Source of the DNA: Deltaproteobacteria bacterium
GTDB lineage: Bacteria; Myxococcota_A; Polyangia; JAAYKL01
Assembly: GCA_016937015.1 (NCBI GenBank)
Contig: JAFGWT010000327.1
Location: 1 to 64,000 of the forward strand
Length of the DNA stretch: 64,000 bases
Reading direction: 5' to 3'
Shown: positions 1-8,257 of the stretch, one piece after another
Numbering within the stretch: position 1 is the stretch's first letter
How the letters are laid out: each line of letters starts with the position of its first letter
Notes under the pieces: model-generated
Databases searched by the model: none
What the model was told of the DNA's origin: nothing
What the model saw: only the letters and a program-made list of their open reading frames with translations
Program-made: the position numbers and the translations under genes

Positions 1-2158
1 CGATGCCACAGGTATCGTCACGTCCCGATGCCAAATGGGTGAATGTAACGCCATCCGGTGGCAGCGGCTGTACCGCCTCGTCTTCGTGTCCCCAGCATTC
101 CACCGAACCGTCCTCACGCAGCCCGCACCCATGACATCTGGCCATGGAGAGCGCAACAAACCCCGCGCCTGATGGTGTCCCTGTCAAGTCACATTCTGCA
201 GTCCCCCGGCACTCAATGGTGCCGTTCGAAAGCACCGCGCAGACGCATCGTCCAGCGTTCACGTCAATTTGCCTGAATAACGTATCCGGGGCGAACCATT
301 CCCCTGCGTACGCAAGATTTCCCCAGCAACTGGCCGTACCATCGTCGCGTATGCCACATGAAAAGGTGGATGAAACACTGGCATTCACAAATTGCACATC
401 GTCAGGCAGGGAAAACTCCCCCCCACCTTCAAAAATCCCGTTCCAGCACGCGAATGCGCCATCGAGGTACCGGATACACACTGTAAACGCACCGCCCCAC
501 ATCTGGTCAATGGCCCGCGTCCCCGGAACGTCCAGCGCCGCATAGGTGTCATCCCCCCAGCACTCAACTGTGCCGTTAGCTTTAAGGCCACAACCGTTGC
601 GGCTTCCCAACGAAATTTGGGTGAACGTCTCGTGTGCCGGTGGGTAAAGTTCGCCATAAAAATCATCACCCCAGCATTCAACTGTGCCTGCCAAACGAAG
701 TCCGCACACCGAATCACCGCCCGCGGTAAGTTGGGTAAAACTCTCGTCCACAGGAAAGGATAAGGCCGAAATGTCCCTGTTCATATCTGTGGCGGCTGGC
801 CAGCATTCAACGGTACCACTGCTTTTGAGACCACAGGTAAAATCATCCCCTGCCACAATTTGCTGAAATGGTCCGCCATCCGGCATGCCACAGTTTCCAT
901 CATCGTCGCAGTAGCATTTCACCATGCCATCCGGCAGCAGGCCGCACAGATGTGTGTTACCCAATGCCAGCGATTCAAAAGCGATATTGACTGGTGGAAA
1001 AATCTCCAAAAGAGATATGGTCAATCCACCAAAACATCGCGCCGTGCCATCGGCTTTAAGACCGCAGACGTAGCCCGGGGCAGCGTACACTTTTTCGAAA
1101 TTGCCACCACTGATTAAAGACATGTCCACATATTCGCTGAATTGACTGCTCGATCCCCAGCAGGTGAGACGCCCGTTGGCATTCAATGCGCATGCAAAGC
1201 TGCCCCCCACGGCGATTTTGGTAAAGTCCCCACCATTCCCGGGAACCAAATCTGATTCATATGTAGTGGTTCCAGCCCAGCATTGCACACCGCCATCCTC
1301 GTACAGGCCACAAATCGGTCCGTTGCCCACGCCAATGTCAACAAAGCGTTTGGGAACGCACATAACGGCGTTGTCGGTATGGGATGTGCTGTTCAGGGGA
1401 CATGTGGCACAAATATTCAGACCCGTGGTTGCGTCAGTGCCCTTTACCCATGTCCCTGGTGCGCAAATTTCAGCGACGGTCTCAGTAAACCCCGGTTGAA
1501 CGGGATTGTCGCTGGCCGAGGCGCAATCCGGTACCTGGCTGCAGCGCAGTGCCGTCCTGCCGGGAGCGATTAATCCACAGGTACACTCGGTGCAGCCGCC
1601 GTCTCTGTAAACTGTATTATTCAGGCCGACAAATTCACCATCCAGATCACACGCACCCACCAGACACTCGCAACCCGTACAGAATGCCAGGCTGCCATCC
1701 GCCTGGCATTCGCAGGCATCGCTGCAGCCTTTGCAGGTTTCGATGGGCACCTGTGCCCCGACATCGAACAGATGTCCGTTGTATTCGCATGCCACAGCCC
1801 CATCAGTGCCGGAACCAGTGTCCACCACCGTCACGCTGCCCAGGTCCTGCGTATCCGTCGGATCACTATCTGTACTCTGGATATTCACTCCTTCTGACGC
1901 GGAATCCGTCATCAGCTCGAGAGTGCCTGTATCCAGGTTCATGTCCGCAACCGAATCCATTCGGACTGAATCACTGTCTGTATCAGTCGCCGTCCCCGAT
2001 GGTCGCCACGAATTGGTACCTGTCCGTCCCGCTGGCGCGTTCTCGGTGTCGTTATTTATCCGCACCACTTTGTTGCAGCCCGCGCATACTGCGGCCATCA
2101 CCATGACACACAGCAGTCCCCCAATGAATGCTGTTTTTGCAGCTTCGATTTCTGTCAT
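1..2158 (-). CDS. RCC1-like repeat lipoprotein, N-terminal part (runs off left edge)
   Basis: Open from an ATG at 2158 down to base 1 with no stop, so the C-terminus lies outside the window; it is missing from the ORF track for that reason. An AAGGA ribosome site sits just before the start. The N-terminus is a hydrophobic stretch ending in a lipobox-like CAGC at about residues 25-28, so an outer-membrane or surface lipoprotein is likely. A Thr/Asp/Ser-rich linker follows, then a cysteine-rich part, then about a dozen repeats of roughly 45-50 residues of the form CGL-x4-G-x-V-x-CWG. This is the signature of bacterial RCC1-like beta-propeller proteins, common in Myxococcota surface proteins. 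The ligand is unknown; a protein- or carbohydrate-binding display role is inference. The Cys pair in each blade suggests disulfides. Confidence 0.85.
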   Translation of the reverse strand, partial: MTEIEAAKTAFIGGLLCVMVMAAVCAGCNKVVRINNDTENAPAGRTGTNSWRPSGTATDTDSDSVRMDSVADMNLDTGTLELMTDSASEGVNIQSTDSDPTDTQDLGSVTVVDTGSGTDGAVACEYNGHLFDVGAQVPIETCKGCSDACECQADGSLAFCTGCECLVGACDLDGEFVGLNNTVYRDGGCTECTCGLIAPGRTALRCSQVPDCASASDNPVQPGFTETVAEICAPGTWVKGTDATTGLNICATCPLNSTSHTDNAVMCVPKRFVDIGVGNGPICGLYEDGGVQCWAGTTTYESDLVPGNGGDFTKIAVGGSFACALNANGRLTCWGSSSQFSEYVDMSLISGGNFEKVYAAPGYVCGLKADGTARCFGGLTISLLEIFPPVNIAFESLALGNTHLCGLLPDGMVKCYCDDDGNCGMPDGGPFQQIVAGDDFTCGLKSSGTVECWPAATDMNRDISALSFPVDESFTQLTAGGDSVCGLRLAGTVECWGDDFYGELYPPAHETFTQISLGSRNGCGLKANGTVECWGDDTYAALDVPGTRAIDQMWGGAFTVCIRYLDGAFACWNGIFEGGGEFSLPDDVQFVNASVSSTFSCGIRDDGTASCWGNLAYAGEWFAPDTLFRQIDVNAGRCVCAVLSNGTIECRGTAECDLTGTPSGAGFVALSMARCHGCGLREDGSVECWGHEDEAVQPLPPDGVTFTHLASGRDDTCGI

Positions 2159-2367
2159 CTGATTATTCCTTCAACTATCAACCCAATCTATCGTTAATTC
2201 TCCCAAAGGACCATCTGTTTTGTCGCCACGGCAAATCCTGTGTCCCAATCGATTGGCTTCAGTCGCTGTGACATCTTTATTATAAAGGCCTGATACAAAT
2301 TCATTCGACGCCGACGAAATCCAATTCATATTTAACTCAATATCATGACGAACGCTGAGGCGCGTCT

Positions 2368-2420
2368 GCAGGGAGGCACCCGCCTTTTCGACGAAAGGCT
2401 TTAGTCGAATCGGGTCCTGC
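2368..2420 (+). promoter_or_regulatory. Nested stem-loop in the 5' leader of the REC-CheX gene
   Basis: GCAGG (2368-2372) and ACCCG (2378-2382) pair with CGGGT-CCTGC (2411-2420), leaving GAGGC as a 5-nt bulge; inside, CCTTT (2383-2387) pairs with AAAGG (2394-2398). The element ends about 30 nt before the ribosome site. It matches no riboswitch consensus I know. The remaining sequence of the 308-base gap (2159-2466) shows no gene and no convincing promoter. Confidence 0.35.
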
Positions 2421-2466
2421 CGTTACTACAGTTGAACGTGGTCATGTTGCGAGGAGGATATTGAGT

Positions 2467-3759
2467 ATGAAAGTTCTGGCCGCAGACAGTAACAGTCGAT
2501 TCAGGGATGGACTCGTCTCGGAGCTGACAAATCTGGGATACGAAACAGTTGAAGCGGAAAATGGAAGCGATGCGCTGAAGATTTTAACTTCAGATGCGCC
2601 GGTGAACGCGGCTGTGGTCGCGTGGGATTTGGAAGGAATGACAGGGGTTCAGTTATGCGCAGAATTGCGCAAACTGACAGACAACGACACCACAAAACTA
2701 CACCCCTACGTTATACTGATTTGCGAGGCGAATAATCCCCAGTTGTTGCTGGATGCTGCCGATGCAGGCGCTGACGACTACCTCATGGAGAAATGGCACA
2801 AAAATGATTTGAACGTCCGCATGCGCATTGCTGAGCGCACCATCGACATGCAGCAGGCCCTGCAAAAACATATCAAGGACCTTGAGATTGTATTGAGGCG
2901 GCATGATTTGTTGCGCGAAGTGGTTTCAAAACTGTCACCCACCAAAGCACAGACGGCGGATACGACAGCCAAATCCGAACTCCCCAAACATCTGGTGGAA
3001 CACACGCCGCCCCGAAAACTGAATTTCAGCGATAAGATATCCAATATCAGTGCGTTTGGAAACCTCCACAACACCATTGGTAATGTGTTCAGCCAACTCG
3101 GATGCGGTATGGCGATGGCGAGCATCCCCAATACGCTGAACCTGGCCCAGGATCTGGTCCACCTTGTATGGACGCCCATGTATCTTTCGGAGCATGAGAC
3201 ATGGATCGATATTAAAGTTGAGATGAATGATTACTCGGCACGAAAACTGTATAAGGGGATGCTCGATGTGGACGCACAGGACGATGACGAGATTAACGAT
3301 GCACTGGGCGAAATGCTGAACATTGTTCAGGGGGCGCTAAAGAGCACCTTCGCCAAGGAAAATGTTCCTTCTGCCACCCTCACCCAACCGGTGGTGGTGT
3401 CTGCGCATGGCATGCGACTGCCCAAAACAATTTCGGGAAATTTCGAAAAATGTGAAGTGACCATTGGCGACATCAAGGCGCTTTTTACGATTATCGTTAC
3501 TGATTCTCCGGTAATTACCAAACCCGTTGAAGACCTTTTGGAATTTGATGTGCTTGAAAAGCCATTCTATCCACCGCGCAATCCAAACCTGCCTGTCTAT
3601 TCTGAAAAAACGGTCATCACCAAATTTCATCAGCGAAAAATGGCATCATTTTCATCGCCCCAGTCACCGGCAGTGGCGAGTGTCATCGAGCCCTCCCGCA
3701 TGGCCCGCCGCGCCATGGGCGCCCGGGAAGCAGACGGAAACAAGACCACCCACTGGTAA
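2467..3759 (+). CDS. Response regulator with C-terminal CheX-like domain
   Basis: The start is taken at ATG 2467, nine bases after a strong GAGGAGG; the TTG at 2461 listed in the ORF track is too close to it. Residues 1-120 form a receiver domain with the phospho-acceptor Asp in a VVAWDLEGMTG context. It has only one acidic residue in the usual DD pocket position, so phosphorylation chemistry may be weakened. After a linker, residues about 190-385 resemble CheX/CheC-family CheY-P phosphatases, including the D-x3-E-x2-N signature (DALGEMLN) whose Glu and Asn carry catalysis in that family. A REC-CheX fusion would dephosphorylate a partner receiver under control of its own REC. The C-terminal 50 residues are basic and low in complexity. 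No cheA or cheY lies nearby, so the partner is unknown. Confidence 0.75.
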   Translation: MKVLAADSNSRFRDGLVSELTNLGYETVEAENGSDALKILTSDAPVNAAVVAWDLEGMTGVQLCAELRKLTDNDTTKLHPYVILICEANNPQLLLDAADAGADDYLMEKWHKNDLNVRMRIAERTIDMQQALQKHIKDLEIVLRRHDLLREVVSKLSPTKAQTADTTAKSELPKHLVEHTPPRKLNFSDKISNISAFGNLHNTIGNVFSQLGCGMAMASIPNTLNLAQDLVHLVWTPMYLSEHETWIDIKVEMNDYSARKLYKGMLDVDAQDDDEINDALGEMLNIVQGALKSTFAKENVPSATLTQPVVVSAHGMRLPKTISGNFEKCEVTIGDIKALFTIIVTDSPVITKPVEDLLEFDVLEKPFYPPRNPNLPVYSEKTVITKFHQRKMASFSSPQSPAVASVIEPSRMARRAMGAREADGNKTTHW

Positions 3760-3846
3760 CAGTAGAGCTCGACGTCTTTCGCAATTATACGGATAATCCA
3801 TCCCATTATTTGTCTCAAATACCCGCATTCTGTTAAATTGGCAGTC

Positions 3847-4773
3847 ATGAAAGCGATGATTCTGGCAGCCGGGCTTGGGACGAGGCTGCGACCGTTGACC
3901 AATAACATCCCAAAGCCAATGGTTCCTCTTGCCGGCATTCCAAATATAGAGTGGATTCTCCGCCATCTAAAAAACCAGGGAATCACCGAATTTGCCATTA
4001 ATCTGCATTACTGTCCCAAGCCGCTGCAGACATACCTCGGAGATGGCAGCAGGTTCAGCGTCCACATTGAATATTTTCACGAACCGGAAATTCTTGGCAC
4101 CGCCGGTGGAATTAAAAATATGATCCCGGCAATGGATGATGAAACCTTTATCGTGGTGAACGGCGATGTGCTTTTTATGCCGCATCTCCCGTCCCTGATT
4201 AACTGCCACAAAAAAAGCGGCGCGTTGGCAAGTATGGTTGTTCGCCCGGCGGACAACGCAGAAGCGCTCGGCGCCGTGGGGCTCAACCATACTGGTCAGG
4301 TTCGGCGACTGGTCTGGGCCGGGGACCAAAACATTGACGAGCTTTACATGTTCACAGGCATGCACATTATCGAACCGTCGCTGCGTCAGCAGCTGCCAGA
4401 CAAAGGCTGCATTGTCCGAAGCACCTACATCCCAATGGTCGAACAGAATGGTCCGATTGCCGGAATTATTGAGGACTCCGCATTTAGAGACCTTGGCACC
4501 AAAGGAGATTATCTCGACGCCAACCTTCAAATTGCGAGCGGCAATATAGCACTGCCGGGCTTTACCCCTCGACCGGATGACAATATAATCCATGAGACCG
4601 TCATGCAGGCAAATGGCGCAACGGTCGAAAACAGTGTTATTGGCGAAAATGTCATAATTGAGAGTAACATTCACGTGCGGCAGTCCATTGTCATGGCCGG
4701 CGCAGTGATTAAGGAAGACATCTGTCGAAAAATAATTTTATCGGATGGCACCGTCATGAACGGGGCTGAATAA
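3847..4773 (+). CDS. Sugar-phosphate nucleotidyltransferase (mannose-1-P guanylyltransferase / MurU-like)
   Basis: The protein begins with the nucleotide-binding signature LAAGLGTRLRPLT-x4-PKPM, followed by the ligand motifs EILGTAGGI and VVNGDV typical of NTP-transferase enzymes that make NDP-sugars from sugar-1-phosphates. The last 60 residues carry hexapeptide-like steps (TVENSVIGENVIIES), suggesting a short left-handed beta-helix cap as in mannose-1-phosphate guanylyltransferases. At 308 residues it fits the short GMP/UMP transferase group. The substrate cannot be fixed from sequence; GDP-mannose or UDP-MurNAc synthesis are both possible. The start is taken at ATG 3847; the TTG at 3838 in the ORF track is less likely and neither has a strong ribosome site. 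Its stop directly abuts the pepD start, so the two are probably co-transcribed. Confidence 0.8.
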   Translation: MKAMILAAGLGTRLRPLTNNIPKPMVPLAGIPNIEWILRHLKNQGITEFAINLHYCPKPLQTYLGDGSRFSVHIEYFHEPEILGTAGGIKNMIPAMDDETFIVVNGDVLFMPHLPSLINCHKKSGALASMVVRPADNAEALGAVGLNHTGQVRRLVWAGDQNIDELYMFTGMHIIEPSLRQQLPDKGCIVRSTYIPMVEQNGPIAGIIEDSAFRDLGTKGDYLDANLQIASGNIALPGFTPRPDDNIIHETVMQANGATVENSVIGENVIIESNIHVRQSIVMAGAVIKEDICRKIILSDGTVMNGAE

Positions 4774-6255
4774 GTGACAACAGAAAGAAGCAATCAGGTT
4801 ATGAGCGACGAAATATTAAAATTGAATCCCCAGTTGGTCTGGAAATATTTTTATCAGATCAGTAAAATCCCCCATCCATCGGGCAAGGAAGCGGCGCTGG
4901 CTGAGGCGGTCTGCAGTTGGGCAGACTCAGCCGGATGCACTGTCGATAAAGACCGGGCCGGCAACCTGCGGATTAAAATTCCCGCCACTGAAGGACACGA
5001 AAAAGCGCCATCAGTCGCTATTCAGGCTCACCTCGATATGGTGTGTGAAAAAAACACGGACACTCAGTTCAATTTTGATACCGACCCTTTGCAACTGCGC
5101 ATTGTCGATGGCTGGGTGATGGCCACAGATACCACACTGGGTGCCGACAATGGCATAGGTCTGGCCATGGGACTGGCGCTGATGGAAGACCCATCCTGCA
5201 TCCATGGTCCGCTGGAGGTGCTATGCACGCTGGACGAGGAGACCGGTTTGAACGGTGCACTCAATCTGGCGCCCAGTTGGCTTGAAAGTAACATCATGAT
5301 CAACACCGACACAGAGGACGAAGGCCTGTTTATTATCGGCTGTGCGGGCGGCGCGGACACCGATATTTATCTTCCGATTGAACGGGAAGCATATGATGGA
5401 AATGTGTTCAGGCTAACTGTAAAAGGTCTCAAGGGCGGCCATTCCGGCATGGAAATCAACCAGAACCTGGGAAATGCCATCCACCATCTCTGCAACGCCA
5501 TCGAAAACCTACAGCTCGAAGCGGAGATACGTCTCATCGACATACGCGGTGGCGACAAACACAATGCCATTCCCCGCGAAGCCGAAGCTGTTTTTGCATC
5601 AGACGGCTCACTGCCTGCGCTGGCGCTTTCAGTAAAGGGTCTGGAGATTATCATGTGCAAATGTCTGACAGCGAAAGAGCAGGATGCCTCACTTGTGATT
5701 TCGGCAGCGTCGGCGGAAGCAACGCCAATGACTGCAGATTCGACGACGAAGGTGGTTCGCATGCTAAAAGCCATTCCTCACGGCGTGGTGACCATGAGTA
5801 TCGATATTCCCTTGCTGGTCGAAACGTCGACCAATCTTGCCAACGTGCGTACCAAAGAAAATGAGGTCATCGTACTGACCAGTTCCCGTTCTTCGAATCC
5901 CGAACTGCTTAACAACATCCTCGGTCAGATCAGTGCAGTGGGCAAACTCGCCGGCGCCAGGGTCAACACGCATACCGGTTACCCCCCATGGGAGCCGGAT
6001 TTCGACTCCGCGCTAATCGCACCGGCCAAACAGCTGTATTCAGAAATGTTTAATAAATCGCCAGAGTTCAATGTGATTCACGCAGGACTGGAAGGTGGCA
6101 TTATCAAGTCCAGATATCCGTCGCTTGACGTCATATCCTTTGGACCCAATATTGAAAGTCCCCACTCCCCAAGCGAACGCACTGAGATTCAGTCCGTGGA
6201 AAACATCTATCGATTCCTCTGCGCGTTTCTGACCCGGATTCAAATCAACTCCTGA
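4774..6255 (+). CDS. pepD: Cytosolic non-specific dipeptidase, M20C family
   Basis: A 493-residue protein of normal length for PepD, a di-zinc aminoacyl-dipeptidase that recycles Xaa-Xaa dipeptides in the cytoplasm. Family metal and catalytic motifs are all visible: AIQAHLDMVCEK (first His and Asp), TLGADNGIG (bridging Asp), LDEETGL (catalytic Glu pair), NTDTEDEG and the C-terminal HAGLEGG His. The GTG at 4774 begins directly after the stop of the nucleotidyltransferase gene; an ATG at 4801 (MSDEILK) is an alternative start and matches the usual PepD N-terminus better. There is no signal peptide. Confidence 0.93.
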   Translation: MTTERSNQVMSDEILKLNPQLVWKYFYQISKIPHPSGKEAALAEAVCSWADSAGCTVDKDRAGNLRIKIPATEGHEKAPSVAIQAHLDMVCEKNTDTQFNFDTDPLQLRIVDGWVMATDTTLGADNGIGLAMGLALMEDPSCIHGPLEVLCTLDEETGLNGALNLAPSWLESNIMINTDTEDEGLFIIGCAGGADTDIYLPIEREAYDGNVFRLTVKGLKGGHSGMEINQNLGNAIHHLCNAIENLQLEAEIRLIDIRGGDKHNAIPREAEAVFASDGSLPALALSVKGLEIIMCKCLTAKEQDASLVISAASAEATPMTADSTTKVVRMLKAIPHGVVTMSIDIPLLVETSTNLANVRTKENEVIVLTSSRSSNPELLNNILGQISAVGKLAGARVNTHTGYPPWEPDFDSALIAPAKQLYSEMFNKSPEFNVIHAGLEGGIIKSRYPSLDVISFGPNIESPHSPSERTEIQSVENIYRFLCAFLTRIQINS

Positions 6256-6313
6256 TACATATCCGCGACCTATGAAGAAATCATTGCCATATCCGTTCCT
6301 CCATCGACGGTAA

Positions 6314-6583
6314 AAAAATACGGACAATAAAAAGCTCATCAGTGCATACGCCCGGTTTGTCCCCCACGGATTGCTGGAACTGTTGGGAAAAAAGGACATC
6401 ACCGAACTGCAACTGGGTCTCCAGGTTGAAAAAAAGCTCACGGTTCTGTTTGCGGATATTCGCAGGTTCACGGCGTTTTCGGAAAGCCTGACACCGCAGG
6501 AAAACTTCAATTTTATTAACTCATTTTTAAGTCAAAATGAAAGATTATCCGTGACCGGTGCCAACAGGTTTCACACTCCTTAA
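6314..6583 (+). pseudogene. Class III adenylate/guanylate cyclase fragment
   Basis: The open frame reads FVPHGLLELLGKKDITELQLG, then VEKKLTVLFADIRRFTAFSE and PQENFNFINSFLS. This is the linker and first strand-helix unit of a class III cyclase catalytic domain, including the first metal-binding Asp (FADIR). Only about 70 residues remain. The sensory N-terminus is missing (a stop lies at 6311), and homology stops after SFLSQ, before the second metal Asp and the substrate-binding residues. It cannot be catalytic. It lies between pepD and the damaged beta-helix gene and ends five bases before that gene's stop, so a deletion or rearrangement junction near 6535-6590 is likely. Confidence 0.8.
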
Positions 6584-6588
6584 AGCCC

Positions 6589-8108
6589 CTAAAACAATAA
6601 TCGGAGCACACCGGCAGTTCCACCAGCATCGACAGCAGCACACCCACATCCATCCTGCGCACTGCTGTTTGCACCCGTAATCTCTGCATCCACTGCCAGG
6701 TCCGTATCCTGCTCCGGTTCCACCGCAGCCTCGTGCCATTCGTATGCCCCCACATCAACGCCACTGCCCTGCGGTCTCAAAATGCGATCCAAATCCAGTT
6801 CCGGCGCGTATTCACTCAGACCGGCATCAACGGCTGCACTTTGTGGCAGTATATGAAAATCGAATCCGGACATATCCACAAACAGCGCAGATGGGTCATC
6901 TATAATTATGTTTCCCAAATTTTCGAGCGTATCCACGCCACTTATGGAAGTGGCAAGGTTGTTGGCAACGACGCAATTTTCTGGCGGTGTGCCGTCCTTG
7001 TGGTCGGCAATCATAATCCACGGTGGCCCAGGTTCTTCAGCATTGGGATCAAGTACCGTATTATTCACGATGCGGCAATTTCGAGCACCGTAGAGGGAGA
7101 TGCCATGCCAGTGGTCGGTATAAATCACATTGTTCTCCACCACCCAGTCTTCGAACATACCGTCAAAACAGCCAATCCCCTGAAGCGTCCCCCGAAAAGG
7201 CTGATTGGGATCCTCGTAATTAATAATGGTATTGCCCCTTAACACGATTCCGCGCACCGTTCCGGTTCCAACGCCGTCATCCCCCACAGACCAGGACTGA
7301 AATCCGTCATCATGGTTCTCATTTACGTCATAACAGTTTTTAACCGTGTTATACGCAAACAGGGTGTAATCCCCAAGGCCCCGCATCCCGTCTCCGGCAA
7401 AATTTTCGACTGTATTGCCAACCACCGTTGAATGCGTCGCCCCAACACTGATTCCAAAATTAACGTTTCTCAGATAATTGCCAATTATGGTGATTCGAGT
7501 GCCATCCGCATTGATGCCATTGGCAGGCAGGGTGTTCCAGTCATCAAGCGTCCAGCTGGACGCGTCATCAACGGACTGCAACCTGCAGCTTTCAATCACG
7601 ATGTCATGCACTGGTCCCTGCCAGTCGTGAGAATCAATATCAACCATGGTCGTCGGATCATACGATTCACCAAATGCTGACTGATATTGAGACCGCGAAT
7701 GGTCCAGTTGGCTGAAGCGCGAACAAGTACACTGGTGAAGCGCGCATCCGCACCGGCAACGGCCTGAATCGTGACCATCTCATGGTTATAGTAGCCGGTT
7801 AGATTCACTGCACCGTAGTCACCGGTCTGTAACCACAGGGTATCTCCCGCCTTAACAGGGGCGCCGCTGTTTTTAGAAATGAGCATGGCATCATCACCAG
7901 GTGGCAAAGCATCCCACCCCTGCGACTCAATCAGGTTATCGTCAAGCACCTGTTGCAAAGACAACCACGGATTTGAAGCACTGCCATCTCCAGCTGCACT
8001 GCCGTTCACCGGATCCACATAAAAATCTGATGCCCATACCCTGCACGGCAGTATCAGAAAAAACGCTAAACACGTCGTCACAGGCCATTTCACTTGATAT
8101 GATGTCAT
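6589..8108 (-). pseudogene. Secreted parallel beta-helix surface protein, frameshifted
   Basis: Two overlapping frames make one protein. The upstream frame (start 8108) has a Sec signal ending near CRVWA, then SDFYVDPVNGSAAGDGSASNP, a common start of secreted right-handed beta-helix proteins. The downstream frame carries the helix proper, with repeated turns such as GNYLRNVNFGISVG, GNTVENFAGDGM, ENNVIYTDHWHGISL and NNTVLDPNAEE. The frames cross between about 7647 and 7685; a tandem AGTC unit lies exactly there and regaining one unit (+4) would restore the frame. The C-terminus has a MYXO-CTERM-like DGCGCAAV followed by a very short hydrophobic end (GVLRLLF) and no Arg cluster, so the sorting tail also looks cut. 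It may be a polysaccharide lyase or adhesin relative. A sequencing error cannot be ruled out for the frameshift. Confidence 0.75.
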
Positions 8109-8257
8109 CTACATCTCCTTAAAAATGAAGCATAATAAACACAGGCTTTATTCTAAAAGATTGCCGGGCAACATACAAACAGTCCTATTCGGAAACGGAC
8201 AATCATCCCAATGGCTGGTCATGGCAATGCTTTGGGCAGGCAGATTCGCAACGTAAC

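Noticed and set aside
1-2162. Plus-strand ORFs over the first 2.1 kb
   Set aside because: The minus strand carries an uninterrupted RCC1-repeat protein across the whole interval.
2230-2300. Possible riboswitch or sigma-54 site upstream of the REC-CheX gene
   Set aside because: No TGGC-N7-TTGC-type element and no match to a riboswitch core were found.
8161-8171. TTGCCGGGCAA palindrome between the radical SAM and beta-helix genes
   Set aside because: Five-base arms occur by chance often, and no promoter elements flank it.
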